From the NCBI GenBank assembly GCA_937901895.1, contig CALGTD010000072.1, forward strand, positions 56,404-120,403: 64,000 nucleotides of DNA, written 5' to 3'. The translations under genes and the position numbers were made by a program. Of this stretch, positions 17,025 to 25,830 are shown one piece after another. The stretch's first letter is position 1. Each line of letters starts with the position of its first letter. The stretch is from an uncultured Spartobacteria bacterium. GTDB lineage: Bacteria; Verrucomicrobiota; Verrucomicrobiia; Chthoniobacterales; JAATET01. A model generated the notes under the pieces. It was not told the origin of the DNA, ran no database searches, and saw only the letters and a program-made list of their open reading frames with translations.

Positions 17025-18401
17025 ATGATTCAAGACGTATCGATAATTGGATTGGGCAAGCTTGGCGCCAGCATGGCCGCGGGCATGGCCAGCCGGGGAT
17101 TCAATGTGATCGGCGTGGACGTCTCGCAGCATGCGGTCGATGCGGTGAACGACGGTCGCGCTCCGGTGCAGGAGACCGGTCTCGGGGAAATGATTGCCGC
17201 GAACAGGGAGCGTCTTCGCGCGACGATGAGCCACGAAGAGGCGGTGCTCGCCTCGGACATCAGCTTTGTCATCGTTCCCACGCCGAGCGATGAGCGCGGA
17301 GCCTTCTCGATCAAGTATGCAGCGTATGCATTCACCGCGCTCGGCAAGGCGCTGGCGAAGAAGGATGGCTACCACGTGATCGTGCTGACGAGCACCGTGC
17401 TTCCCGGAGCGACACGGCATGGGTTGATTCCGATCCTCGAACGGGAATCGGGAAAGAAATGCGGCCCGGATTTCGGCGTCTGCTACAGCCCGGAGTTCAT
17501 CGCGCTCGGCTCGGTGATCCGGGATTTTCTGAATCCGGATTTTTATCTTGTTGGCGAATTCGACACCCGCAGCGGGGACGCGCTCGAGGCGGTGAACCGC
17601 AAGGTTTGCATGAAGGATCCGGTCGTCCGGCGGATGAGCATCGAGAATGCGGAGATCGCCAAGATTGCCCTCAACAGCTACGTCACGTTGAAGATCTCGT
17701 TCGCGAACACGCTGGCGGACCTCTGCGAGCGCGTGCCGGGTGGCAACGTGGATGTAGTGTCCGATGCGCTCGGATGCGACACGCGTATCGGCCGCAAGTA
17801 TCTCACAGGCGGAATGGGCTTCGCCGGGCCATGTTTTCCGCGGGACAATGTCGCCCTCAGTTTCATCGGCCGCTATCTCGGCGCAGATTGCAGCCTTCTC
17901 GAAAGAAACGACGACTACAATCGGTCGCTGTCCGCGCGTTTCGTGCAGAAATTGAAGCCGTATCTTCGTGCGGCGAAGTCGGTCGCCGTTCTGGGCCTCG
18001 CTTACAAGCCGAAGTCGCATGTCGTGGAGGAATCCCCCGGGGTGTTTCTCGTGCGGGCGATCGCTGACACCGGCGCGCGGGTGGTTGCCTTCGATCCCTT
18101 GGCGAACGAGTCGGCGCGCAGCGCGTTGCAGTATCACGCGCTTCTTGCGGACAATCTGGAGCAGTGCGTGAAGGATGCCGATCTAGTCCTCGTGACAACG
18201 CCGGATGACGCGTTCAAGGGCCTGACGGCGGAATTTCTGCTTCAGGGGCGCGACTCGGTGACGGTCGTGGATTTCTGGCGCTTTCTGGAACCCGCACTGG
18301 GCAATGTCCAGGGTGTTCGCTACGTGCCAATCGGTCGTTGCCTCGATGACGAGGACGCCGCGGCGCGCGTTCGGGAACTCTGGGTAGCGGAACCCGCGTG
18401 A
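17025..18401 (+). CDS. UDP-glucose/GDP-mannose dehydrogenase family protein
   Basis: This 458-residue NAD-dependent enzyme should oxidise a nucleotide sugar at C6 twice, giving an acidic sugar such as a uronic acid. The N-terminal Rossmann fold starts VSIIGLGKLGASMAAGMA. The central motif MGFAGPCFPRDN carries the catalytic cysteine C270, and the C-terminal domain has VAVLGLAYKPKSHVVEESP. The length fits the family (400-470). Whether the substrate is UDP-glucose, UDP-GlcNAc/ManNAc or GDP-mannose cannot be decided from motifs alone. The adjacent GDP-mannose 3,5-epimerase would be consistent with GDP-sugar chemistry, but UDP-glucose is more common. Confidence 0.88.
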   Translation: MIQDVSIIGLGKLGASMAAGMASRGFNVIGVDVSQHAVDAVNDGRAPVQETGLGEMIAANRERLRATMSHEEAVLASDISFVIVPTPSDERGAFSIKYAAYAFTALGKALAKKDGYHVIVLTSTVLPGATRHGLIPILERESGKKCGPDFGVCYSPEFIALGSVIRDFLNPDFYLVGEFDTRSGDALEAVNRKVCMKDPVVRRMSIENAEIAKIALNSYVTLKISFANTLADLCERVPGGNVDVVSDALGCDTRIGRKYLTGGMGFAGPCFPRDNVALSFIGRYLGADCSLLERNDDYNRSLSARFVQKLKPYLRAAKSVAVLGLAYKPKSHVVEESPGVFLVRAIADTGARVVAFDPLANESARSALQYHALLADNLEQCVKDADLVLVTTPDDAFKGLTAEFLLQGRDSVTVVDFWRFLEPALGNVQGVRYVPIGRCLDDEDAAARVRELWVAEPA

Positions 18402-18412
18402 GATCGTGATGG

Positions 18413-18441
18413 GGATCGATGTGCATTTTCGAATGCGATCC
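18413..18441 (+). other. bulged hairpin after the sugar dehydrogenase gene
   Basis: GGATC pairs with GATCC and GCATT with AATGC around a TTCG loop, with a five-base bulge on the left arm. It starts 12 bases after the dehydrogenase stop. There is no U-tract, so it may stabilise the message or weakly attenuate rather than terminate. Confidence 0.35.
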
Positions 18442-18445
18442 GGCG

Positions 18446-18461
18446 CTAACCTTCTAACCTT
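18446..18461 (+). repeat. perfect tandem 8-bp repeat before the GDP-mannose epimerase gene
   Basis: CTAACCTT occurs twice without a gap, ending five bases before the epimerase ATG at 18467. No purine-rich ribosome site is visible in this leader, which is unusual compared with neighbouring genes. Function unknown. Confidence 0.4.
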
Positions 18462-18466
18462 TTATC

Positions 18467-19483
18467 ATGAGCAAAACTGATACCATTGTCGTGTGTGGTG
18501 CCGGAGGATTCATCGGCGGCCATCTTGTTGCTGACCTTCGAAGCAAAGGATTCACCCGAATTCGCGCCATCGATCGCAAGCCGATGACGGCTTGGTATCA
18601 ACGCTTCAGCGATGTCGAGAACCTCGTCCTCGACCTCCAGGAAAAGGACGCCTGCTACCAGGCGGTCAATGGCGGGGATGTCATTTACAACCTCGCGGCG
18701 GACATGGGCGGGATGGGGTTCATCGAGAACAACAAGGCCTTGTGCATGTTGAGCGTGCTCATCAATACGCACCTGCTCATGGCCTGTCGGGACCTTGGAG
18801 CGCAGAAATTCTTTTACGCCTCGTCGGCGTGCGTTTACGCCGCGGACAAGCAGCTCGATCCCGCGAATCCGGGATTGAAGGAGAGTGACGCCTATCCCGC
18901 GATGCCCGAGGACGGTTACGGCTGGGAAAAACTTTTCTCCGAGCGCATGTGCCGGCATTTCCGGGAGGATTTCGGTCTCCACACGCGGATGGCCCGCTTC
19001 CACAACGTCTACGGCCCGTGGGGCACCTATGACGGCGGTCGCGAGAAGGCGCCGGCCGCGATCTGCCGCAAGGTCATTGCCGCCAAACTCTCCGGGAAAC
19101 ACGAGATCGAGATCTGGGGCGACGGCGAGCAGACACGCAGCTTCATGTATATCGACGACTGTCTGAAGGGCGTGCTCGATATCATGGACTCCGATATCGT
19201 GGACGCCATCAATCTCGGCAGCTCCGAGATGGTGACGATCAACCAGCTCGTTGACATCGTGGAGGACATCGCCGGCATCAAGCTCGAGCGTCGATACAAG
19301 CTCGACGCGCCGAAGGGCGTGCGCGGTCGCAACAGCGACAACACGATCATCAAGAAGTTGCTCGGCTGGGAGCCGTCGATTCCATTGCGCGATGGACTGA
19401 AGAAGACCTACGACTGGATCTACGAACAGATGAACCAGAGTGCGGAGGATGCGGCCCGTGCCGCACGGCATTTCGCACAGTAG
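18467..19483 (+). CDS. GDP-D-mannose 3,5-epimerase (plant-type)
   Basis: The 338-residue short-chain dehydrogenase/reductase converts GDP-D-mannose to GDP-L-galactose (and GDP-L-gulose), the step known from plant ascorbate and cell-wall metabolism. NAD binds at GAGGFIGG (residues 11-18). The active site shows YASSACVY (C122), Y151-G-W-E-K155 and CRK (K202), matching the Tyr/Lys pair plus the Cys/Lys acid-base pair of the plant enzyme. Extended blocks NLAADMGGMGFI, ARFHNVYGPWGTYDGG, GREKAPAA and GVRGRNSDN are near-diagnostic. A bacterial homologue has been characterised from Methylacidiphilum. Here it should supply L-galactose-type residues to the polysaccharide. Confidence 0.9.
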   Translation: MSKTDTIVVCGAGGFIGGHLVADLRSKGFTRIRAIDRKPMTAWYQRFSDVENLVLDLQEKDACYQAVNGGDVIYNLAADMGGMGFIENNKALCMLSVLINTHLLMACRDLGAQKFFYASSACVYAADKQLDPANPGLKESDAYPAMPEDGYGWEKLFSERMCRHFREDFGLHTRMARFHNVYGPWGTYDGGREKAPAAICRKVIAAKLSGKHEIEIWGDGEQTRSFMYIDDCLKGVLDIMDSDIVDAINLGSSEMVTINQLVDIVEDIAGIKLERRYKLDAPKGVRGRNSDNTIIKKLLGWEPSIPLRDGLKKTYDWIYEQMNQSAEDAARAARHFAQ

Positions 19484-19516
19484 GTCACCTTGGCTGCGGA
19501 ATGGCGGCCGGATGGA

Positions 19517-21373
19517 ATGAAAAAGAAGCGCAAGACGGGCGCAACGACATGGGTGGGAGCGCTTCTGTTGGCCGTTTTTGTTGGCGGGTGCGGGATTTTT
19601 CCGCACCTGCTCTTTTCTGCTGAGGCCGGTCGTCCGGCGTGGTTTTACAACTCCTACGACGAAGGCTACTACGGATGGCTGGCCATGCGAGGTCCGCTGT
19701 CCTATGGCATGCTGGGCTCGCTTTGCATGCGGATTGTAGCGGTGGTTGCCGGTGGAAATCTGGAGATCGCCATGGTTGCGGCCGACTTTCTGTTCCCCTT
19801 CCTCTGCGCACTTGCGGCCTGCTTTGCGGTGCGACCGCTGACCCGATCGGTTTGGGGGATGGCAGGGTGGGCTTTTCTTTTCCTCACTGCGTCCGAGATG
19901 CTGGCAGCGAGAAGCAGCTATGCACCGCACGCCGCATTGTTTGCCGGGGTCGAATCCCTTTTTACTCTGATCGACCCCCGTCCGGAGGGACTTTTTCCAA
20001 CCGGAAATCAAACTGGCGTCTTCTGGCTGTTTCGCACCCCGGAGCCGCAAATTACATGGACGGTCGCTTTTCTCGTCCTCGGGTTGCTTTTTCGAATGCT
20101 GGCGACTGGAGGGCGTCGGGAGGCAATGCGGTTCTGGATGGCCTGCCTGATCGGCGGTTTTGGCTACCTACTGATCGTGCTGCCTTTGTTTGGAGCGATT
20201 TGCTTCGGAGGAGTTCTTCTCGTGATGCTGCGTGACCGGCGCGGGTGGCGGATTTTCTGGCCCGCATTCGCGGGCGGATGTGTGACCTTTCTCCTTGGGT
20301 GCCTGTCGGCGCGTCATTCGGGCGGAGATTCCTTGATCTTCACGTCCCGGACACCGGCCATTCTTCTGTCCGGGGTGATTGGAGGGATCCTTGCGATTGC
20401 ACTCGCGGTTGTGTTGTGGCGGCGAGGCGTGACGGGATGGAAGGGACCACTCGCTGTGGCATTTCTTTGCGCGCCACTTCTGATGGCGAATCAGCATGTC
20501 GTGACCGGTCGGATGCTTTACCTTTTCAACTTTGAGAATTTTGCGTTCGCCCAGATCCTGGCCGTAGGAATGCTCCTGGGCGTTTCGGCTGTCCGAAAAG
20601 AGGATGTCTCTCTCGAACAGTCGACGTCCGTCGGGAGGTTGCGATTTGCCGGTGTGGGCTTTGCTGTCTTTGTCATATTTGCGCTCGGGGCCACCGTCCT
20701 CCGCAGCCAGTGGTGGGGTTACACACGGTCCCTCCCTCAAAACCGACAGGCTCTGAGTTATGTTGAAGCGATCCGCCAGGCAGGGTTGCAACCTGGCCAG
20801 AAACTCGTTTGTGCAGACCCGTTCGTCGCGGAAACCCTTCCCCTGCGATTGGGATGGCGGCCGGATTTTGTCGTGGCACGGGACACGGCGTTCGCGAAAA
20901 CGATCTCTCCGCTTCGGTTTCCCGGGGATATTCCCCCCGAACGCGATGCTCTCCGACCCGGACTGTTCGAAGCACTGGCCCTAAACGGCGTCTCGACAGA
21001 GGCATTCTCCGAATCGTTCGATGCTTTGCTCGATCCCGAAAAGAAGGACTGGCGTTCCCGCTTCTTACTGGGAGGCACGCTTTACAGCTATGCGGATTTC
21101 TGGGCTCCGCTGACGCATCATCGGGCGGTGCGGTTGGATTGGATTGCGCAGGAGAAGTCCGCCCTTGTGCAGGAGTATTCGGATTTTCTGATGGCTGGTA
21201 ATTGGCCGGCGGCTCCGACGTTGGTCATTTCCAAATGGGACGAGGAGCGCGTTCGGAATTGGGAGCGCACACGAAAGGTGGATGTCATTGCAAAGCGGAT
21301 TGGAAACAAAGGCGCCCGGTTCAGCATTGTAAGGGTTCATCCGCCGGTGACAGATTCTCAGTCGCGGGAATGA
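19517..21373 (+). CDS. polytopic membrane protein, possible GT-C glycosyltransferase
   Basis: A 618-residue product with roughly nine to eleven hydrophobic segments in the first 410 residues, followed by a soluble domain of about 200 residues. After the first membrane helix comes AWFYNSYDEGYYGWLAM. An acidic pair at that position is the usual catalytic hallmark of GT-C enzymes, which use lipid-phosphate sugars on the outer face of the membrane. I do not recognise the exact family, and a polymerase or ligase role is also possible. ATG 19517 (MKKKRKTG) is preferred over TTG 19490 because it gives a normal positive-inside start. Base composition is lower in G+C than upstream genes. The stop overlaps the next gene (ATGA). 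Confidence 0.65.
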   Translation: MKKKRKTGATTWVGALLLAVFVGGCGIFPHLLFSAEAGRPAWFYNSYDEGYYGWLAMRGPLSYGMLGSLCMRIVAVVAGGNLEIAMVAADFLFPFLCALAACFAVRPLTRSVWGMAGWAFLFLTASEMLAARSSYAPHAALFAGVESLFTLIDPRPEGLFPTGNQTGVFWLFRTPEPQITWTVAFLVLGLLFRMLATGGRREAMRFWMACLIGGFGYLLIVLPLFGAICFGGVLLVMLRDRRGWRIFWPAFAGGCVTFLLGCLSARHSGGDSLIFTSRTPAILLSGVIGGILAIALAVVLWRRGVTGWKGPLAVAFLCAPLLMANQHVVTGRMLYLFNFENFAFAQILAVGMLLGVSAVRKEDVSLEQSTSVGRLRFAGVGFAVFVIFALGATVLRSQWWGYTRSLPQNRQALSYVEAIRQAGLQPGQKLVCADPFVAETLPLRLGWRPDFVVARDTAFAKTISPLRFPGDIPPERDALRPGLFEALALNGVSTEAFSESFDALLDPEKKDWRSRFLLGGTLYSYADFWAPLTHHRAVRLDWIAQEKSALVQEYSDFLMAGNWPAAPTLVISKWDEERVRNWERTRKVDVIAKRIGNKGARFSIVRVHPPVTDSQSRE

Positions 21374-22065
21374 AACGAATTGCTATCAGTCAGTCGAACT
21401 ACATCCCGTGGAAGGGGTATTTCGACATGATTCGTTCCGTGGATGAGTTCGTTCTCTACGACGATGTTCAGTTCACCCGCCGGGACTGGAGGAATCGGAA
21501 TCGCATCAAGACCGCGCACGGGCTCCACTGGCTTACCATTCCGGTGAAAGTGAAGGGGCGGTATCACCAGTCTGTTCGTGAGACGGAGATTGAAGGCAGC
21601 TCTTGGGCGGAGTCCCACTGGCAAACAATCCGGCATGGCTACGCACGGGCGGCATGTTTCGAGGAAATGGCCCCGATTCTGGAAAAGGTTTACGCTGATT
21701 GTTCAGGCCTCCACATGCTGAGTGAGGTGAATCGCCTCTGGATCGAGAGCGTTTGTCGGCTTTTGGCGATACAGACCCCACTGCGCTGGTCCTCGGAATT
21801 TTCGCTGAAGGGTGACCGCAGTGAGCGGTTGTTGAACATTTGCCTCGAAGCTGGAGCGGATTGCTATGTCAGCGGTCCTGCGGCCAGGGATTATCTCGAT
21901 ACGGGGTTGTTCGAATCCGCGGGAGTGGCCGTGGAATGGATGTCCTACGAGGGGTATCCGGAGTATCCGCAGTTGCATGGAGCGTTCGAGCATCGGGTTT
22001 CCGTGATTGACCTCCTGCTGAACGCCGGGAACCCCGCGGTGTGTCTGGAAAAGTTTCCCCGGTAG
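21370..22065 (+). CDS. WbqC-like family protein
   Basis: The 231-residue product begins KRIAISQSNYIPWKGYFDMI and continues FVLYDDVQFTRRDWRNRNRI, the hallmark of the WbqC-like family found in O-antigen and amino-sugar loci. The family is thought to act in nucleotide-sugar modification, often next to 4-amino-sugar aminotransferases. Its exact reaction is not established, and I do not assign one. Length is normal. A WecE-type aminotransferase gene seven genes downstream fits that context. Confidence 0.85.
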   Translation: MKRIAISQSNYIPWKGYFDMIRSVDEFVLYDDVQFTRRDWRNRNRIKTAHGLHWLTIPVKVKGRYHQSVRETEIEGSSWAESHWQTIRHGYARAACFEEMAPILEKVYADCSGLHMLSEVNRLWIESVCRLLAIQTPLRWSSEFSLKGDRSERLLNICLEAGADCYVSGPAARDYLDTGLFESAGVAVEWMSYEGYPEYPQLHGAFEHRVSVIDLLLNAGNPAVCLEKFPR

Positions 22066-22069
22066 ACCG

Positions 22070-23014
22070 ATGAACGAAGCCTCTCCACCTCCGGCGGTTA
22101 GCGTCGTCAGTCCAGTGTATCTGGCGGAGGAATCCATCGCTGATCTCGTGCGGTCCATCTCGCAGGTGCTCTCGCGGGATTTTCCGCATTTCGAGATCGT
22201 GCTGGTGGACGACGACAGTCCCGACGGATCCTGGCCGCGAATCGTCGCGCTGGCGTCGGAGGATCCACGCGTTCGAGGGGTGCGATTGAGTCGAAATTTC
22301 GGACAGCATGCCGCAATCACCGCCGGCCTCGCCCATGCCCGCGGCGACCTGGTGATCGTGATGGATTGCGACTTGCAGGACGATCCCGCGGACATTCCCA
22401 CTTTTATCGCGAAGGCTGCGGAGGGGCATGAAATCGTGTTTGGGCAGCGCCCGAAACGGGAGCATCCGGGATGGAAAAACCTCACAGCGGGCTTCTTCTT
22501 CCTGATCTTCAATCTGCTGACCGATGCCTCCTGGAAGCGGGCGTCCAAGGACATCGGATCCTACACACTTCTGACCCGAAAGGCCGTGGATGCGTTCCTT
22601 CGCGTTCACGATGCGCAGCGTCACTTTTTAATGATTCTGCGCTGGCTGGGTTTCAATCAGGGATATGTCACCGTAACGCATCGACCGCGTCCCCGGGGCC
22701 GGAGCGCCTACACCATTCCTAAACTCATCCGGCATGCCCTGGCAGGAATTACCGCGCAGTCGAACCGGTTGCTATACGCGTCGGTGATTGCAGGGTTGGG
22801 CTACGCGTTCTTTGCAGGCGTGGGCATTGTCTGGCTCGTCGTGCAGTATCTCACCCGAGGATCTCTCGAGGGGTGGACATCGCTGGCGGTGATACTCCTG
22901 AGTTCCACCGGGCTCATCCTCACGGCCATTGGAATTCTCGGCATCTACCTCGGCAATGTGTTCGACCAGGTGCGGAACCGGCCGCTCTATCTTGTTGCGC
23001 AAACGGTGAATTGA
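22070..23014 (+). CDS. polyprenyl-phosphate glycosyltransferase (GtrB/DPM-like)
   Basis: A 314-residue membrane-anchored GT2 enzyme that should load a sugar from a nucleotide donor onto undecaprenyl phosphate. The GT-A domain shows VSVVSPVYLAEESIADLV, VLVDDDSPDGSW and VMDCDLQDDPADIP (catalytic aspartates). It is followed by SKDIGSYTLLTRKAVDA and two C-terminal membrane helices (GLGYAFFAGVGIVWLVV and LILTAIGILGIYLG). This layout is that of GtrB/ArnC-type proteins. The lipid-linked sugar could feed the GT-C-like protein at 19517, two genes upstream, which is a functional inference. Confidence 0.9.
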   Translation: MNEASPPPAVSVVSPVYLAEESIADLVRSISQVLSRDFPHFEIVLVDDDSPDGSWPRIVALASEDPRVRGVRLSRNFGQHAAITAGLAHARGDLVIVMDCDLQDDPADIPTFIAKAAEGHEIVFGQRPKREHPGWKNLTAGFFFLIFNLLTDASWKRASKDIGSYTLLTRKAVDAFLRVHDAQRHFLMILRWLGFNQGYVTVTHRPRPRGRSAYTIPKLIRHALAGITAQSNRLLYASVIAGLGYAFFAGVGIVWLVVQYLTRGSLEGWTSLAVILLSSTGLILTAIGILGIYLGNVFDQVRNRPLYLVAQTVN

Positions 23015-23020
23015 TTCGCA

Positions 23021-23629
23021 ATGAGTGACCTACTGGCAAAGGTGGCGCGGTATTACAGCGCCAAGCTTTCAGACTTCGGCCCGAGTCCCCGCGGGGTTGA
23101 TTGGAATGGGGAAGACGGGCAGATTTTACGGTTCGAGCAACTTGTAAAGTTACTGCCCGAGGGCGAGAAATTCACGGTTTGCGATATCGGCTGCGGATAC
23201 GGTGCGTTTCTGCCGTTTCTCAAGCAGCAGCGGCCGCTGGCAGAATACTTGGGCGTCGACGTATCCCCGGATATGGTGGCATCCGCTTCGGTGCTTCATG
23301 GCTCCGGCTGTTTCCATGTTGGGAGTGAGGCTCCGGAGGAGGTGGATTACATTGTCGCAAGCGGGATTTTCAATGTGCGGATGGATTTGCCGGCGGAGGA
23401 CTGGGCCGATTATATCGAGCGGACGCTTGAAAGCTTCCATGCCGGAACGCGTCGCGGATTCGCTTTCAATTGCCTCACCTCGTATTCGGATTCCGATCGA
23501 ATGCGGCCGGATCTTTACTATGTGGACCCGCTGGCGATCTTCGATTTCTGCAAAAGACGATTTTCGCCACGCGTGGCGTTGCTGCACGACTACCCGCTTT
23601 ACGAATTCACGCTTCTCGTGAGGAAATAG
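23021..23629 (+). CDS. SAM-dependent methyltransferase
   Basis: A 202-residue protein with a short class I methyltransferase core: FTVCDIGCGYGAFLPFLKQ (SAM loop, about residue 49), YLGVDVSPDMVASA (acidic loop) and EVDYIVASGIFNVRMD. The C-terminal segment contains YSDSDRMRPDLYYVDP, common in small methyltransferases of O-antigen loci. The substrate is unknown. It is followed four bases later by the NeuD-like gene. Confidence 0.83.
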   Translation: MSDLLAKVARYYSAKLSDFGPSPRGVDWNGEDGQILRFEQLVKLLPEGEKFTVCDIGCGYGAFLPFLKQQRPLAEYLGVDVSPDMVASASVLHGSGCFHVGSEAPEEVDYIVASGIFNVRMDLPAEDWADYIERTLESFHAGTRRGFAFNCLTSYSDSDRMRPDLYYVDPLAIFDFCKRRFSPRVALLHDYPLYEFTLLVRK

Positions 23630-23633
23630 CCCA

Positions 23634-24293
23634 ATGAAACCGCTTCTAATCTTTGGCTGCGGCCAGATTGCCGAACTCGCGCATTTTTACTTCAGCGAGC
23701 AGGGGCGGTCGGTGGCGGCTTTTGTCGTGGATGCGGAGTTCCGGACAGCGAATGAGTTTCGAGGGGTTCCTGTTATCGATTACGATCGCGTGACGGAGGT
23801 GCATCCTCCGGATGATTTCGACGCGTTCGTTGCGTTGAGCTATTCGAAGGTCAATCGGGTCCGGGCGCAAAAGGTCGAGGCGATGCGGACTCTCGGATAT
23901 GATCTCGCAAGTTACATCAGTCCTCGTGCCACCTTCCTTGCGGCTGACCCCCCTGGTGAAAACTGCTTCATTCTCGAGGACAATACGATTCAGCCCTTTG
24001 TGAAGATTGGCCGGAATGTGACGTTGTGGTCCGGCAACCATATCGGGCACCATTCGGTCATCGAGGATCACGCTTTTATCAGCTCGCACGTGGTGGTGTC
24101 GGGTGGAGTGCGAATCGGGGCGTATTCGTTTCTCGGCGTGAATTCGACGCTGCGCAATGGAATCTCACTCGGTGAATCCACGGTTGTCGGAGCGGGAGCA
24201 CTGATCAACGCCGATACACCTCCGTCTTCGGTATTTTTCGCGCAAGCGGCAGAGCTGAGTCGCGTGCCGAGTCACCGACTTCGCGGGTTGTGA
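23634..24293 (+). CDS. NeuD/PglD-like sugar O- or N-acyltransferase
   Basis: The 219-residue product combines an N-terminal Rossmann-like domain (PLLIFGCGQIAELAHFYF) with a C-terminal left-handed beta-helix of hexapeptide repeats (VKIGRNVTLWSGNHIGHHSV, VVVSGGVRIGAYSFLGVNS). The H-H pair in GNHIGHHS fits the catalytic histidine region. This is the architecture of NeuD/PglD acyltransferases, which transfer acetyl groups to amino sugars or sialic acids. With a 4-amino-sugar aminotransferase nearby, N-acetylation of a 4-amino-4,6-dideoxy sugar is the most economical role. Length is normal. Confidence 0.85.
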   Translation: MKPLLIFGCGQIAELAHFYFSEQGRSVAAFVVDAEFRTANEFRGVPVIDYDRVTEVHPPDDFDAFVALSYSKVNRVRAQKVEAMRTLGYDLASYISPRATFLAADPPGENCFILEDNTIQPFVKIGRNVTLWSGNHIGHHSVIEDHAFISSHVVVSGGVRIGAYSFLGVNSTLRNGISLGESTVVGAGALINADTPPSSVFFAQAAELSRVPSHRLRGL

Positions 24294-25198
24294 GGCACTG
24301 GCGGAGAGTCGGGCGCGTATTTTGCCCGGTTGGAGACCTGGCGTGGATGAAATCCCACGCGGCGAATCCCTTTGGAGTCGTGGTGGAGGGAACGGTCATC
24401 CGCATTTTTTTCAGCACGCGCGACGAGCGGAACCGCTCGAGCATTGGGTCGATCTGGATGGATCTGGACAGGCCGGGTGACATTTTGCAGTGCGATTCGC
24501 AGCCGCTTGTCGCCCCCGGGAATGCTGGATTTTTCGATGACAGCGGGGCCTCCATGGGCTCGGTCGTCCAGCGGGAAGACGGTCTGTATTTGTATTACGT
24601 GGGTTGGAATCTCGGAGTGACCGTCCCTTGGAGAAACAGCATCGGACTGGCGGTGAGCAGGGACGGGGGGCGAACCTTTGAGAAGCATGACCGCGTCCCG
24701 GTGATGGACCGGTCCTCGGAGGATCCATTTACAGTGTCCTATCCGTTTGTGGTCGGTGCGCCTGACGGAAACGGGTGGCTCATGTGGTATGGATCACATC
24801 GATCGTGGCAGGGGGAGCACGAGATGGATCATGTTTTGAAACGCGCGACTTCCGAGGATGGGATTCTTTGGACGCGGGAAGATCGACCCGTGATGGAGTT
24901 TTCTGCCACGGGGGAATACGCCATGTGCCGCCCAAGCGTGCTGCGGACCTCCGACGGATGGCGGATGTGGTTTGCATATCGGGGAAAGCGCTATCGCATC
25001 GGATGCGCGGAGTCTGAGGACGGCAACACCTGGACCCGTCGTGATGAGTGGGGTCTCGAACCGTCCGGGGAAGGTTGGGATGCCAGCGAGGTTACCTATC
25101 CGCATGTTTTCGAGTGTGGCGGCAGGCTGTGCCTTCTCTACAACGGAGAAGGATACGGTCGAACTGGTTTCGGACTTTGTATTGCGGAGGACGTATGA
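24290..25198 (+). CDS. GH43/GH32-like five-bladed beta-propeller protein
   Basis: The 302-residue product has repeated blade motifs of the glycoside hydrolase family 43/32/130 type: VIRIFFSTRDERNRSSIG, LYLYYVGWNLG, NGWLMWYGSHRSW, GWRMWFAYRGKRYRIG and LCLLYNGEGYGRTGFG. There is no signal peptide, so it is probably cytoplasmic. That is odd for a hydrolase and would suit a phosphorylase or sugar-recognition role in synthesis. Similar proteins occur inside polysaccharide synthesis loci. The start is GTG 24290 in a GTGA overlap with the previous stop. Catalytic residues could not be assigned with confidence. Confidence 0.68.
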   Translation: MRHWRRVGRVFCPVGDLAWMKSHAANPFGVVVEGTVIRIFFSTRDERNRSSIGSIWMDLDRPGDILQCDSQPLVAPGNAGFFDDSGASMGSVVQREDGLYLYYVGWNLGVTVPWRNSIGLAVSRDGGRTFEKHDRVPVMDRSSEDPFTVSYPFVVGAPDGNGWLMWYGSHRSWQGEHEMDHVLKRATSEDGILWTREDRPVMEFSATGEYAMCRPSVLRTSDGWRMWFAYRGKRYRIGCAESEDGNTWTRRDEWGLEPSGEGWDASEVTYPHVFECGGRLCLLYNGEGYGRTGFGLCIAEDV

Positions 25199-25830
25199 TT
25201 CGAGCTGCGGGATGGAAGCTTTTGGGCCTGCCGGCGATTTACAAGGCGTTCGGCCGTCTTACGGGCGGCGATGCGTTTCGCGACTTTGTCCTGAAAGAAT
25301 GGTTCGAGCTGAAACCCGGGGAATCGGTTCTGGATATCGGGTGCGGCCCCGCTGACTGGCTCTCGATTTTTCCGGAGGTGGAATATACCGGGTTCGACTT
25401 CAATCCGAAATACATCGAGGATGCCCGCGCCCGGTTCGGGGCACGCGGCCGGTTTCTCGTTGCCAATGCGGACGACGATTTCGGAGATCGATTGGGACGG
25501 TTCGATCTCGTGATTGCGACCGGAGTGTTGCATCACTTGTCCGATGCCGAAGCGCGCAAGGTCATCGATCTGGCTGCGCGGGTATTGAAGCCGGGAGGCC
25601 GTTTCGTCACTCTTGATGGGGTGCTTTGCGCAGGTCAGTCGCCACTTGCAAGGCGGATTGTCCTCAGTGACCGGGGCCGATTCATGCGGGAGGACGGTGA
25701 ATATCTGGCACTGCTTGGAGAGGCATTTGGTCGGGTGGAGCATGAAGTCTATCACCGCAAACTGCGCATCCCTTACACGCACATTCTTGCCCGCTGCATG
25801 GCACCTCGGAACGTGCGACCGAACGCGTGA
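25195..25830 (+). CDS. class I SAM-dependent methyltransferase
   Basis: A 211-residue methyltransferase: VLDIGCGPADWLSIFPEVE (SAM loop, about residue 45), YTGFDFNPKYIEDA, FDLVIATGVLHHLSDAEA and LKPGGRFVTLDGVL. The motif set is complete. It lies between two four-base overlaps (ATGA upstream, GTGA downstream), so it is part of the same translational chain. Sugar or lipid substrate unknown. Confidence 0.85.
   Translation: MIRAAGWKLLGLPAIYKAFGRLTGGDAFRDFVLKEWFELKPGESVLDIGCGPADWLSIFPEVEYTGFDFNPKYIEDARARFGARGRFLVANADDDFGDRLGRFDLVIATGVLHHLSDAEARKVIDLAARVLKPGGRFVTLDGVLCAGQSPLARRIVLSDRGRFMREDGEYLALLGEAFGRVEHEVYHRKLRIPYTHILARCMAPRNVRPNA

Noticed and set aside
18446..20050. 534-residue open frame on the minus strand
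   Set aside because: It is antisense to the GDP-mannose epimerase and membrane-protein genes. Its composition is Arg/His/Gly-rich with no motif, typical of high-G+C shadow frames.
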